In this document: positions 33,656 through 42,526 of the stretch, one piece after another | How positions within the stretch are numbered: position 1 is the stretch's first letter | How the letters are laid out: every line of letters starts with the position of its first letter | Assembly (NCBI GenBank): GCA_003611805.1 | Contig: RAYM01000010.1 | Coordinates: 186,001-250,000, forward strand | From: a bacterium 1xD42-87 | GTDB lineage: Bacteria > Bacillota > Clostridia > Lachnospirales > Lachnospiraceae | DNA length: 64,000 nucleotides | Reading direction: 5' to 3' | The notes under the pieces: model-generated | Database searches by the model: none | What the model was told of the DNA's origin: nothing | The model's input: only the letters and a program-made list of their open reading frames with translations | Position numbers and translations under genes: made by a program

Positions 33656-35128
33656 GTGACAGTAGATGAACTGAGAGAATTGATTCATTCGGGGGAGAAA
33701 ATGGATGTTGAATTTAAAAAATCAGAGAATGGACTAAATAAGGATATTTATGAATCGGTCTGTTCTTTCAACAATAGAAATGGAGGGCATTTGATTCTGG
33801 GAATTGCAGACACGACAAAGGAAATTGTCGGGGTTAACCCACAGAAAGTTGACAAAATACTGAAAGATTTTACCACATCCGTAAATAATGCGAATAAGAT
33901 TAACCCTTCTATGTATCTTGTGCCGGAAGTTTATGAAATTGATGGGAAAAAAATTATTTATATATGGGTTCCGGAAGGAATGCAGGTCAGGCGTCTGAAC
34001 GGGCGTATTTTAGATAGAACATATGAGGGGGATATTGATATCACAGATAATGCTGAGCTGGTGTACAAAATGTATGCCAGAAAGCAGAGCACGTATTTTG
34101 TAAATAAAGTGTATTCCAAACTTGGAATGGAGTTCTTGGATTATGATGTGATCCGAAGGGCAAAGAAAATGGCGGTATCACGAGTAGACAGCCATGCATG
34201 GGAAAATATGAATGAGGAAGAAATTCTCAGAAGTTCTGGCCTTATATTGACGGATCCCGATACGGGCCGGGAAGGCATTACGCTTGCGGCTATACTGCTG
34301 TTTGGCAAAGACAGCACCATTATGTCAGTGTTGCCGCAGTATAAAACCGATGCCATATATCGGGTGAAAAATATGGACCGTTATGACGACAGAGAAGTGA
34401 TTATCACGAATTTGATTGACAGTTACCGCAGACTGATGGATTTTGGTAAGAAACACTTAAATGATACTTTTGTGCTTGATGGCGACCAGAGTGTCAGTGC
34501 AAGAGATAAAATTTTGCGGGAAGTTATTTCTAATATTTTGGCGCACAGAGATTACGCAAACGCATATACGGCACAGTTTGTTATTGAAAAGGAAAGGGTA
34601 TTTACGAAGAACAGCAACCTGCCGCACGGACATGGAGAGTTGCAGCTCAATAAATTTGAACCATTTCCAAAGAATCCGCCTATTTCAAAAGTGTTTCGGG
34701 AGATTGGCTATGCGGATGAATTGGGTTCAGGTATGAGAAATACTTACAAATATACAAAACTTTATTCGGGAGAATCTCCTGTTTTCGTGGAAGGCGAAGT
34801 GTTTGAGATTCTGATTCCAATGGGACATGTTGCGGGATTGCAGACAGGCCCGGAGAAAATATTAGAAGAAAACAGCAAAGAAAACAACAAAGAAAACAGC
34901 AAAGAAAACAGCAAAGAAAACAGCAAAGAAAACAGCAATGAGATAAACGGCAAAATTATAGACATTTTACAGGCCGAACCAGAATTATCTATTGAAAAGA
35001 TTGCGAAAAGACTGCAAGTGACAAACGGGACAGCAAGATATTCCATCGAAATGCTGAAGCGCACCGGCGTTCTCGAACATATCGGCCCTACCAAAAAAGG
35101 AAAATGGGTTATACACCATGGAAAATAA
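33656..35128 (+). CDS. AlbA_2 (Schlafen-like) putative DNA-binding protein, second copy
   Basis: A 490-aa protein. The AlbA_2 domain is at 15-140 (MDVEFKKSENGLNKDIYESV, NRNGGHLILGIAD). An ATPase-like half follows (REVISNILAHRDYANAYTAQ, ADELGSGMRNTYKYTKLY), then a low-complexity KENS repeat and a C-terminal winged helix (IEKIAKRLQVTNGTARYSIE). GTG 33656 is chosen because AAAGGGGG lies 7 bases before it. It starts 18 bp after the response regulator stop and overlaps the kinase gene by 11 bp, so it is translated as part of that operon. It differs clearly from the copy at 28480. Confidence 0.8.
   Translation: MTVDELRELIHSGEKMDVEFKKSENGLNKDIYESVCSFNNRNGGHLILGIADTTKEIVGVNPQKVDKILKDFTTSVNNANKINPSMYLVPEVYEIDGKKIIYIWVPEGMQVRRLNGRILDRTYEGDIDITDNAELVYKMYARKQSTYFVNKVYSKLGMEFLDYDVIRRAKKMAVSRVDSHAWENMNEEEILRSSGLILTDPDTGREGITLAAILLFGKDSTIMSVLPQYKTDAIYRVKNMDRYDDREVIITNLIDSYRRLMDFGKKHLNDTFVLDGDQSVSARDKILREVISNILAHRDYANAYTAQFVIEKERVFTKNSNLPHGHGELQLNKFEPFPKNPPISKVFREIGYADELGSGMRNTYKYTKLYSGESPVFVEGEVFEILIPMGHVAGLQTGPEKILEENSKENNKENSKENSKENSKENSNEINGKIIDILQAEPELSIEKIAKRLQVTNGTARYSIEMLKRTGVLEHIGPTKKGKWVIHHGK
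34868..34939 (+). repeat. Six 12-bp tandem repeats encoding KENS
   Basis: Six copies of GAAAACAGCAAA (with single changes in copies 2 and 6) lie in frame inside the AlbA_2 gene, between its ATPase-like part and the C-terminal winged helix. In-frame gain or loss of units would change linker length only. Such tracts are prone to replication slippage. Confidence 0.9.
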
Positions 35129-36056
35129 AACAGGGGTTGTTTTGTTCGCTGTCGGTCTTATTTGTCTGTTAGCCGCTATTTTGATTGTGGCTGTAGATTT
35201 CTATTTTCGAAGACGAAGCCTTCGCCGTATGCATAACATGATACAGTCAGCTATAGACGGCACTTTCCGGGCTGACAATTTTGATGAGTCCCTGCTTGCG
35301 GCCATGGAGAATAAGCTGGAAGAGTATTTGGCCGTATCGGAAACCAGAATGGAAAAAGCGGCGGCGGAACAGGCGAAGACGAAAACGTTGATTGCGGATA
35401 TTTCACATCAGACGAAAACGCCGATAGCAAATCTGCTTCTTTACACAGAGCTGTTAAAGGAGGAGGAAGAGGTCAAAGGCAATGAAACCGTTGCACGGCT
35501 GGAAAGTCAGGTGGAAAGGTTGGATTTTCTGATCCAGTCATTGGTGAAACTGTCGAGGCTGGAGACGGGAATCCTTGTACTTCATCCCAGAAAAAATACA
35601 TTTACAGGGCTTTTGGAGGAGGCGGAAAAGCAATATGCGGACTGCGCGCGGGAAAAAGGCCTGTATCTGCATGTACTGATTGAGGAGGCGAAAGGAGTCA
35701 CTGCCTGTTTTGATCCGAAATGGACGCTGGAAGCGTTAAATAACCTGATAGATAACGCCATAAAATATACGCAGACAGGGGGCGTTACCGTAAGTGTGAA
35801 ACCCTACAAACTTTTTGTCTGTATTGAGGTGGCGGACACGGGGATTGGAATTGCAGAAGAAGAACATGCCAAAATATTTGGACGGTTTTACCGTGCGATG
35901 GCGGTTTCTGATGAGAAGGGCGTGGGGATCGGCTTGTATTTGGTCAGGGAAATCCTGAGACAACAGTTCGGTTATATAAAACTTGATTCCGAGGTTGGAA
36001 AAGGAACGGTATTTTCCATGTATTTTCCTACGGACTCAGATACAGGTTCCGGGTGA
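35118..36056 (+). CDS. Sensor histidine kinase
   Basis: A 312-aa kinase with one N-terminal membrane helix (VVLFAVGLICLLAAILIVAV) and almost no extracellular part. The H-box is ADISHQTKTPIANLL, the N-box NNLIDNAIKYTQ, and the ATP-binding boxes are VADTGIGIAEEE and GVGIGLYLVREI. Kinases of this short type in Firmicutes usually sense through a partner ABC transporter of the Bce type. A candidate pair follows at 36349 and 37134. Its gene overlaps the AlbA_2 gene by 11 bp. The cognate regulator is at 32762. Confidence 0.9.
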   Translation: MENKTGVVLFAVGLICLLAAILIVAVDFYFRRRSLRRMHNMIQSAIDGTFRADNFDESLLAAMENKLEEYLAVSETRMEKAAAEQAKTKTLIADISHQTKTPIANLLLYTELLKEEEEVKGNETVARLESQVERLDFLIQSLVKLSRLETGILVLHPRKNTFTGLLEEAEKQYADCAREKGLYLHVLIEEAKGVTACFDPKWTLEALNNLIDNAIKYTQTGGVTVSVKPYKLFVCIEVADTGIGIAEEEHAKIFGRFYRAMAVSDEKGVGIGLYLVREILRQQFGYIKLDSEVGKGTVFSMYFPTDSDTGSG

Positions 36057-36170
36057 TGTGACGCGAAAAGAACGGCTGCACGGATGGTCATATCAGTTTG
36101 AAGTTATAATTCTTACAAAACTGTCACAATTTATTTTATTCGTGAAAGAATGTGGAAAGAATGCTGTGAG

Positions 36171-36222
36171 ATAATCTGTATTGTGGAGAACAGTGTATGG
36201 TGTGCTTCACAATACAGATTAT
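36171..36222 (+). terminator. Strong hairpin after the kinase gene
   Basis: ATAATCTGTATTGTG (36171-36185) pairs perfectly with its complement at 36208-36222 (15 bp) and is followed by a T-rich stretch. It should end the exporter/two-component operon. A second wide inverted repeat, TGATAAAAGC (near 36226) and GCTTTTATCA (near 36319), spans the leader of the next operon. Confidence 0.7.
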
Positions 36223-36348
36223 TTTTGATAAAAGCAAAGCCCAAATGAGCAGGCCGGGAGTCAGTGCGGACTGCGGATGTGGGTGGCGGCTGTGAGTAAG
36301 CACAGCGCTAAGCAATCGGCTTTTATCACATAAAAAGGAGGAAAAAGT

Positions 36349-37011
36349 ATGGCGATTTTGTCGACAAAAGACTTAAAAAAGGTATACGGGTCAGGTGAGA
36401 ATGAGGTGCACGCGCTGGCCGGGGTAAATTTTCAGGTGGAAAAAGGGGAATTTGTGGCCATTGTGGGCACATCCGGCAGCGGGAAGAGCACGCTCCTTCA
36501 CATGCTGGGCGGGCTTGACCGTCCGACTTCCGGCGGCGTTACGGTGGACGGCAAGGAAATCTTTACCTTAAAGGACGAAGAATTGACTATATTTCGTCGC
36601 CGAAAGATTGGGTTTGTGTTCCAGAATTATAATCTGGTACCAGTGTTAAACGTCTACGAAAACATTCTTCTTCCGGTGCAGCTCGACGGGGGCAGTCCCG
36701 ACCAGGGATATATCAAAGAAATCATTGACACGCTGGGGCTGGCATCGAAGTTGAACAATCTGCCCAACAACCTCTCCGGCGGGCAGCAACAGAGAGTGGC
36801 TATCGCCCGCGCGTTGGCATCGAAGCCCGCCATTATTCTGGCTGACGAGCCGACGGGCAATCTGGACTCGAAGACCAGCCAGGATGTATTAAGCCTGCTG
36901 AAAGTGACAGGGCAGAAATTCTCGCAGACCATTGTTATGATTACGCACAATGAGGCGATTGCGCAGATGGCGGACCGGGTGATTCGCATAGAGGATGGGA
37001 AAATCGCGTGA
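36349..37011 (+). CDS. ABC transporter ATPase (MacB/Bce type)
   Basis: A 220-aa ATP-binding subunit. Walker A is GTSGSGKST, the Q-loop lies in [17 protein letters not shown], the signature is LSGGQQQR, and Walker B is [12 protein letters not shown]. This is the LolD/MacB/BceA subgroup, which powers mechanotransmission across the membrane, typically for antimicrobial-peptide resistance or lipoprotein handling. AAAAGGAGG precedes the ATG. The FtsX-type permease follows after 122 bp, and the two-component system just upstream suggests it is its target or sensor. Confidence 0.92.
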   Translation: MAILSTKDLKKVYGSGENEVHALAGVNFQVEKGEFVAIVGTSGSGKSTLLHMLGGLDRPTSGGVTVDGKEIFTLKDEELTIFRRRKIGFVFQNYNLVPVLNVYENILLPVQLDGGSPDQGYIKEIIDTLGLASKLNNLPNNLSGGQQQRVAIARALASKPAIILADEPTGNLDSKTSQDVLSLLKVTGQKFSQTIVMITHNEAIAQMADRVIRIEDGKIA

Positions 37012-37076
37012 AAATTACTTCTAGCCGCTCATGCCAGAGGGCATTTTGCGGAGAAGTACTAAGTTTCACACCAGAG

Positions 37077-37097
37077 AATGCCCAAAATACGGGCATT
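37077..37097 (+). terminator. Small hairpin between ABC ATPase and permease genes
   Basis: AATGCCC (37077-37083) pairs with GGGCATT (37091-37097), 7-base loop, followed by TTCC. A weaker ATGCC/GGCAT hairpin lies at about 37031-37044. They may set the ratio of ATPase to permease by partial termination or RNA processing. Confidence 0.4.
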
Positions 37098-37133
37098 TTC
37101 CGTGCAGGAAAACGGAGAGGAGAGAAGAACAGC

Positions 37134-39773
37134 ATGAATGTTTCCAACAGAAAAATCATCCGCCGTCTCAGCATAGCAAGCTTCAAGGCGGCGAAAATCA
37201 GAAATATGATCACGGTGGCGGCGATTGCGCTGACTACGATACTGTTTACAGTACTTTTTACGGTGGGCATGTCCATGAAGCACGGCTTTGAGCAGTCGAA
37301 TTTCCGGCAGGCGGGCGGTTACAGCCACGGCGGGTTTAAGTATCTGACAAAGGAGCAGTTTGATGAATTAAAAGATGATCCGCTGATTAAGGAATACGGA
37401 AATCGGATATTCTGTGGTATGCCAGAGAAGGAGCCTTTCCATAAAAGCCATGTGGAGGTCAGTTACTGCGACGAAAACACGGCAAAATGGATGTTTTTGG
37501 AACCAATCGAAGGGCGGCTCCCCAAAGAGGGTACCAACGAGGCGGCTACGGATTTGAGAGTCCTCTCCCTGTTGGGGGTGGAGCCTGTCATCGGCAATGA
37601 GTTCACCATGACGTTTCTGGTGGATGGGGAGGAGACGACGGAAACCTTTACGCTGTGCGGCTATTGGGATTATGATGAAATAATCGTGGCAAACCATGTA
37701 CTCATTCCCGAAAGCCGGACGCAGGAGATTTTTGAGAAGCTGGGTACGCAGGGTGAGGATGGCATGACCGGTTTCAGGAATTTGGACGTGATGTTCAAAA
37801 ACGCCTCCAACATAGAGGAAAATATGAATACCATTCTGGAGCGACATGGCTATCAGTCGGAAGGGTTGGATCAAGGGGATAACTATATCCGAACTGGCGT
37901 TAACTGGGGTTATATGTCGGCACAGTTTGAGGATTCCCTTGATATTTCTACGGTGCTTGCCCTGGCTGCGGTGATGCTGCTGATTATTTTTACGGGCTAT
38001 CTGATTATCTACAATATTTTTCAGATATCGGTGTCAAACGACGTGCGGTTTTACGGGCTGTTAAAGACCATCGGTACCACGGGGCGGCAGATTAAGCGGA
38101 TTATTTCCATGCAGGCGTTTCTGCTTTCGGCGCTGGGGATTCCGATCGGTCTGGCGCTGGGCTATGGTGTGGGCGTATTTATGACGGGCGTTGTGGTGTC
38201 CCGGCTGGATGGTATAGAGTTGACTTATTCGGTCAGTCTCGTCATCTTTCTGGGCGCAGCAGTCTTTTCGCTGGTGACGGTCTGGCTCTCCTGCAGGAAG
38301 CCCCGCAGGATGGCGGCGAAGATTTCCCCTGTGGAGGCGATGCGCTACACGGAAGGAGCCGGAACGAAAAAGAAGAGCAGGAAAGGGGAGAAGGGCGCGT
38401 CCATCCTGCGCATGGCGATGGCGAACCTTGGCAGAAATAAGAGCAAGACCGCGATTACGGTCATTTCCATGTCCTTTGCGGTGGTGATTCTGAATATTAC
38501 TTTTATTCTGGCAAACGGCTTTGATATGGATAAATACTTAAACCGGGTGGTAGCAGATTTTATCATTGCACAAGCGCCTTATTTTCAGGCGTCTACCTTT
38601 GACAAGACAGGAATTTTGCCGGAGGAAGTTGTTTCGCAGATTGAGGCGCTTGACGGGGTGAAAGGCGGCAGGACTTATCAGAAAACATTTGATGCGCAGG
38701 AGTTTGTCTCAGAGGAGTGGGTACGGAAGCAGAATGGAAAATATGGAAGCCCGGAGCAGGTGGACGGCTATGTGGAGATGCTGGAAAAGGTAGGCGACAT
38801 GCGCGCCGACCGGGTGCAGCTTTACGGGATGGAAGACTTTGTGCTGGATAAGCTTCCTGTGATTGAAGGCGACCTCAGTAAGTTAAAAGAGGGCGGCAAT
38901 TATGTGGCTGCTGTTTACAGTGACGATGACTACGGCAATCTCCATGAGGATTCCCACTGGGCGAAGCTGGGGGACAAAATAACCATCCGCTATGTGAAGG
39001 AGTATGAGTATTTTAACCCGGAAACCGGAGAGATTTACGGGGAGGACGAGGACCTAAGCGAAAGCAATAAGCCGTATCGGACGAGAGCCAAGATATATGA
39101 GGATAAGGCATATGAGGTAGCGGCTCTGGTGACTGTGCCGGGAAAGATTTCTTACCGCTATTATGGGGCGGATGAGTTCGTGATGGGCGCGGACACTTTT
39201 AAACGGGATTCCGGCACATCGGATATTCTCTATTACGCCTTTGACTGCGAGGACGACAAGGTGGCGCAGGTGGAACAGTGGATGCAGGACTTTGCGGGCG
39301 GGGACGACTCCATGTACGACTATGAGAGCAGGAAGAGTGAGGAGGAAGAGTTTTACGGTTTCCGCAATATGTTTGTGATGGTGGGCAGCGGCGCGGCGCT
39401 GATCGTAGGCATGGTCGGTATCCTGAATTTCTTAAATGCGATACTCACGGGCATTATGGCGAGGAAACGGGAGTTCGCGGTGCTGCAGTCTGTGGGCATG
39501 ACAGGAAAACAGCTCAATCAGATGCTGATTACGGAGGGTATGGTGTTCGCGGGCAGTTCCATTGTGATTACCTTGATTCTGACCGTTGTCATGGGACCGC
39601 TGGCCAGTGACGTTTTGGAGGGGATGTTCTGGTTTTTCAGCTATCATCTGACCGTGACGCCAATCCTTGTGGTGGCGCCTGTGTTCCTCGCGATCGGAGC
39701 GGTGATTCCCTTATTTTCCTATCATTATGTAGCAAAACGGTCGGTGGTGGAAAGGCTCAGGGAAGCGGAATAG
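37134..39773 (+). CDS. FtsX/MacB-type ABC permease
   Basis: An 879-aa permease. Membrane segments lie near 23-45, then about 280-430 (three or four helices, VLALAAVMLLIIFTGYLIIY), 455-480, and three at the C-terminus (MVGSGAALIVGMVGILNFLN, SIVITLILTVVMGPL, ILVVAPVFLAIGAVIPL). Two large soluble domains separate them, as in FtsX-domain permeases with a duplicated architecture. GGAGAGGAGAG precedes ATG 37134; the frame is open from 37008 but overlaps the ATPase stop. It pairs with the ATPase at 36349 and likely responds to cell-envelope antimicrobials. Confidence 0.88.
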   Translation: MNVSNRKIIRRLSIASFKAAKIRNMITVAAIALTTILFTVLFTVGMSMKHGFEQSNFRQAGGYSHGGFKYLTKEQFDELKDDPLIKEYGNRIFCGMPEKEPFHKSHVEVSYCDENTAKWMFLEPIEGRLPKEGTNEAATDLRVLSLLGVEPVIGNEFTMTFLVDGEETTETFTLCGYWDYDEIIVANHVLIPESRTQEIFEKLGTQGEDGMTGFRNLDVMFKNASNIEENMNTILERHGYQSEGLDQGDNYIRTGVNWGYMSAQFEDSLDISTVLALAAVMLLIIFTGYLIIYNIFQISVSNDVRFYGLLKTIGTTGRQIKRIISMQAFLLSALGIPIGLALGYGVGVFMTGVVVSRLDGIELTYSVSLVIFLGAAVFSLVTVWLSCRKPRRMAAKISPVEAMRYTEGAGTKKKSRKGEKGASILRMAMANLGRNKSKTAITVISMSFAVVILNITFILANGFDMDKYLNRVVADFIIAQAPYFQASTFDKTGILPEEVVSQIEALDGVKGGRTYQKTFDAQEFVSEEWVRKQNGKYGSPEQVDGYVEMLEKVGDMRADRVQLYGMEDFVLDKLPVIEGDLSKLKEGGNYVAAVYSDDDYGNLHEDSHWAKLGDKITIRYVKEYEYFNPETGEIYGEDEDLSESNKPYRTRAKIYEDKAYEVAALVTVPGKISYRYYGADEFVMGADTFKRDSGTSDILYYAFDCEDDKVAQVEQWMQDFAGGDDSMYDYESRKSEEEEFYGFRNMFVMVGSGAALIVGMVGILNFLNAILTGIMARKREFAVLQSVGMTGKQLNQMLITEGMVFAGSSIVITLILTVVMGPLASDVLEGMFWFFSYHLTVTPILVVAPVFLAIGAVIPLFSYHYVAKRSVVERLREAE

Positions 39774-39851
39774 TAAACTTAATATATGCAAAATGAACTC
39801 CCGGTCGGATAAATGTCCGAAAGTCATATTTATTTCTTTGCTCCAATCGTA

Positions 39852-39857
39852 TATAAT
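39852..39857 (+). promoter_or_regulatory. -10 box upstream of flagellin gene
   Basis: TATAAT at 39852-39857, without a convincing -35, lies 57 bp before the flagellin start. No good sigma-D (TAAA / GCCGATAA) pair was found here, so the gene may be read by the housekeeping polymerase. Confidence 0.5.
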
Positions 39858-39914
39858 AGATACAATATAGCTAAAAGGGATAAGGATGCGGGCTTTAGGA
39901 TCGGGAGGGAGCTT

Positions 39915-41369
39915 ATGGTTATAAAGCACAATTTATCTGCAATGAACGCGGATAGAATGTTTGGTAAAACAGAAAAGACAAAGAGTAAAAATATGGAAAA
40001 GCTCTCGTCGGGTTATAAGATTAACCGCGCGGCAGATGATGCGGCAGGGCTTTCTATATCCGAGAAGATGAGAAGACAGATCCGGGGACTCACGCAGGCG
40101 TCCGCCAATTCCCAGGAAGGTATTTCACTGGTACAGATTGCCGACGGTGCGATGGCAGAAGTACATGATATGCTCCATCGGGGATCGGAACTGTGCATTA
40201 AGGCGGCAACGGGGACGTTAACGCTTCAGGACCGGAGCGCAATTCAAATGGAAATAGACCAGCTGCTGAAGGAAATAAACGAAATCGGCGTAAGGACGAC
40301 TTATAATGAGATACCGATTCTTCAGGGGAGCGCGCCGCAGCTTGTGGAAGGCGATCCGTCGATCATTGCAGTCGGGGGTCTGCCCAAATGGGTTCCCGTA
40401 GGTTCGAAAAATAATCTGAATGAAGAGTATACCACGCAGGAGACGTTTAAATATACGGATGTCAATGGTAATCCGGCGACACAGCTGGTCAGTATTACTC
40501 ACGAGGCCGCGACGATAGATTTCAGGCAGTTTAACGGGTCACAGAGCCAGATTAACGAATTGATCGGAAACGGTTTTTACTGTACCTGTTGTACCTGTAC
40601 CAGACATTATAGTATCCGGTTTACTGGAGGAACTTCCAGCAGCATAGAGACCAGCGGTACTCATTTCATATATAATATTGGAATTGAGGGAGCCAAGAAT
40701 GCCAGTGAATTGATACAGCGTATTTTACAGGGGACGGATAACGGTAATCCCCGTGGTCATTTTACGAATATGGTAGAGGATAACGGTAAATTAGTTATCT
40801 ATGATGACAGATCCAATACGGCAAGGCCTACTTTGCCGGTCGGTAATGGGACTACGCTTGGAATCTGGGACGGATGGAAGAATCCTCAGTTTTATATTAC
40901 GGCACATGACAAATACGGGCGGTTTGGTCCAGGTGTTGCCCTTTCGATTGATGAAATGGACGATTATATCAAGAAAAACTGGGTTCATATTCAGATGGGA
41001 GCCGAAGCGGGACAGCACCTTGATATAGCGTTGCCCTTTATTTCGGCACCGGTGATGGGAGTCAGTCAGGTGGATGTAACAACGCAGGACGGAGCCAGTG
41101 CCGGAATTGACGCCTTTAAGCATGCAGTGGAATATGTGAGCGGAGAAAGAAGCCGGATGGGAGCGTACCAAAACCGCTTGGAACATATCATTAACAATTT
41201 GGATAATATAGTTGAAAATACGCAGGCGTCTGAATCGTGGATCCGCGATGCTGACGTGGCGAAAGTGATGGTTGAGTTTGTAACAAATCAGGTTTTATCA
41301 CAGACAGGGCAGTTTATGCTGGCGCAGAGCAATCAAAACAGGGAAGGGATATTAAGCCTGCTGCAATAA
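39915..41369 (+). CDS. Flagellin-like protein with Cys-rich variable domain
   Basis: A 484-aa protein. Its N-terminal 140 residues are a canonical flagellin D0/D1 domain (IKHNLSAMNADRMFG, KLSSGYKINRAADDAAGLSI). Its C-terminal 90 residues are the matching helix (SGERSRMGAYQNRLEHIINN, ASESWIRDADVAKVMVEF, ending NREGILSLLQ). The central 260 residues are a variable domain that contains CTCCTC (Cys 223-228), odd for flagellin, which normally lacks cysteine. GGAGGGAG precedes ATG 39915. It is a single gene away from any large flagellar operon and may be a minor or modified filament subunit. Confidence 0.88.
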   Translation: MVIKHNLSAMNADRMFGKTEKTKSKNMEKLSSGYKINRAADDAAGLSISEKMRRQIRGLTQASANSQEGISLVQIADGAMAEVHDMLHRGSELCIKAATGTLTLQDRSAIQMEIDQLLKEINEIGVRTTYNEIPILQGSAPQLVEGDPSIIAVGGLPKWVPVGSKNNLNEEYTTQETFKYTDVNGNPATQLVSITHEAATIDFRQFNGSQSQINELIGNGFYCTCCTCTRHYSIRFTGGTSSSIETSGTHFIYNIGIEGAKNASELIQRILQGTDNGNPRGHFTNMVEDNGKLVIYDDRSNTARPTLPVGNGTTLGIWDGWKNPQFYITAHDKYGRFGPGVALSIDEMDDYIKKNWVHIQMGAEAGQHLDIALPFISAPVMGVSQVDVTTQDGASAGIDAFKHAVEYVSGERSRMGAYQNRLEHIINNLDNIVENTQASESWIRDADVAKVMVEFVTNQVLSQTGQFMLAQSNQNREGILSLLQ

Positions 41370-41545
41370 TCAGGGAAAATGAATCTTTTCTACTCAATTA
41401 TAAATATACAATATGACAGTAAAAATATTTTCCGCTACATTTTTCCAATAAGAGGTTGCGCGAAGGGTTAAAGATGCGGTATAGTATAGTAGAAGAATTA
41501 CCATCGGCATAATGCGATTATTTATGAGAAGGATGTAACAGACGT

Positions 41546-42148
41546 ATGGGACAACTGGCACCATTAGATCAGGATAAAATGGCGGAGGCAGCACATATTT
41601 GCATGTCTCATTCCGCGACCTCATTAAATACACTGACGAGACAGGTTATTAAGGTCAGCCCGCCTTCGGTGAAGCTTGTGAACAGCGCGGATATTAAAAA
41701 TATTCTGGTGGCGTTTGGGTTGGGCAGTGTCACGGTACAGATTGATTACAAGGACGATTTTCATGGCAATAATCTTTTAATGCTCAAGGAAAATGACGTT
41801 AAGGTAATCATGGATCTGATGATGGGCGGACCGGGGACGGCGGCTCCCGGCGAGCTAAACGAAATGCATCTGTCCTGTGTGTCGGAGGTCATGAACCAGA
41901 TGATGGGTTCTTCGGCTATCTCTCTTACGGAGATGATTAACAAAACAGTGGATATCAATCCGCCAAAGGCAACCTTAGTAAACGCGAAAGAGGACGTAGA
42001 CTCCATAGACATTCTTCCTTTTCCCGGAGATCAGATGGTGATTATCCTTTCCCGCTTCGAAGCGGTGAAGATGTTCAAGGGGATTATGATCCGTATTTTC
42101 CCGATAGAAGAGACGAGATTTATCTGCGATAATTTTAAAACGCGTTAA
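41546..42148 (+). CDS. CheC/FliY-like phosphatase-domain protein
   Basis: A 200-aa protein that looks like the CheC-like half of FliY without the FliN tail. Active-site helices of CheC-type CheY-P phosphatases have E, then N two residues later, then P about 22 residues on. The second helix here keeps these (CVSEVMNQMMGSSAISLTEM followed by VDINPP). The first is degenerate (AEAAHICMSHSATSLNTLTR). It probably acts in chemotaxis signalling or motor switching. GAAGGATG-like bases precede the ATG. Flagellin is encoded just upstream. Confidence 0.7.
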   Translation: MGQLAPLDQDKMAEAAHICMSHSATSLNTLTRQVIKVSPPSVKLVNSADIKNILVAFGLGSVTVQIDYKDDFHGNNLLMLKENDVKVIMDLMMGGPGTAAPGELNEMHLSCVSEVMNQMMGSSAISLTEMINKTVDINPPKATLVNAKEDVDSIDILPFPGDQMVIILSRFEAVKMFKGIMIRIFPIEETRFICDNFKTR

Positions 42149-42526
42149 ATGTAAGGCGCAGGATCATCAATGTTTGTGTGAGAGGAAACAATAATTTTGT
42201 AAGGGGTATTTTTCAGGAATCGCTTTTTCAGACATCTTATATCCGCGAACAACGAGCCAAGCAGCCATGCTTGCATGGATATTTGGCGACTGTCGTGAGA
42301 GTCAGAACCGACAGGGTTCTGACTGGCAAATTTTCACAACAGAAGAGACGGCTTATACCATAAAATGTGCCAAAAATGATTTTCCATTCCGAAATGTACT
42401 TACGAGGAAGTTTTTAAAGTGTTACAATGTAGTTAGGGGTACTGCGGATTGGTGTGCCACAATTATGGAGGAGCCGCCGCAATTGGAGCTGTCAACTGGC
42501 AAGGGTTAGAAAATTTGGAGGGTGCT
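42149..42526. other. Long leader region of the CarD gene with hairpins
   Basis: These 378 bp have no convincing gene; open frames at 42178 and 42267 lack ribosome sites. The middle holds strong local inverted repeats described separately. The remainder (42330-42510) is moderately AT-rich and may contain the carD promoter, but no unambiguous boxes were identified. Confidence 0.6.
42255..42324 (+). ncRNA. Candidate structured element upstream of carD
   Basis: GCCAA...TTGGC encloses CCATG-CTT-GCATGG at about 42255-42287, and AGTCAGAACC (42300-42309) pairs perfectly with GGTTCTGACT (42315-42324) around a 5-base loop. Two stable hairpins in series in a 380-bp non-coding leader suggest a folded RNA. 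The class is not recognised. Confidence 0.35.

Noticed and set aside
34868..34939. Repeat array considered as a CRISPR
   Set aside because: The 12-bp units are contiguous, have no spacers and encode KENS in frame.
42178..42509. Open frames of 61 and 80 aa in the carD leader
   Set aside because: They run through strong hairpins, lack ribosome sites and have no recognisable product. The region is treated as a non-coding leader.
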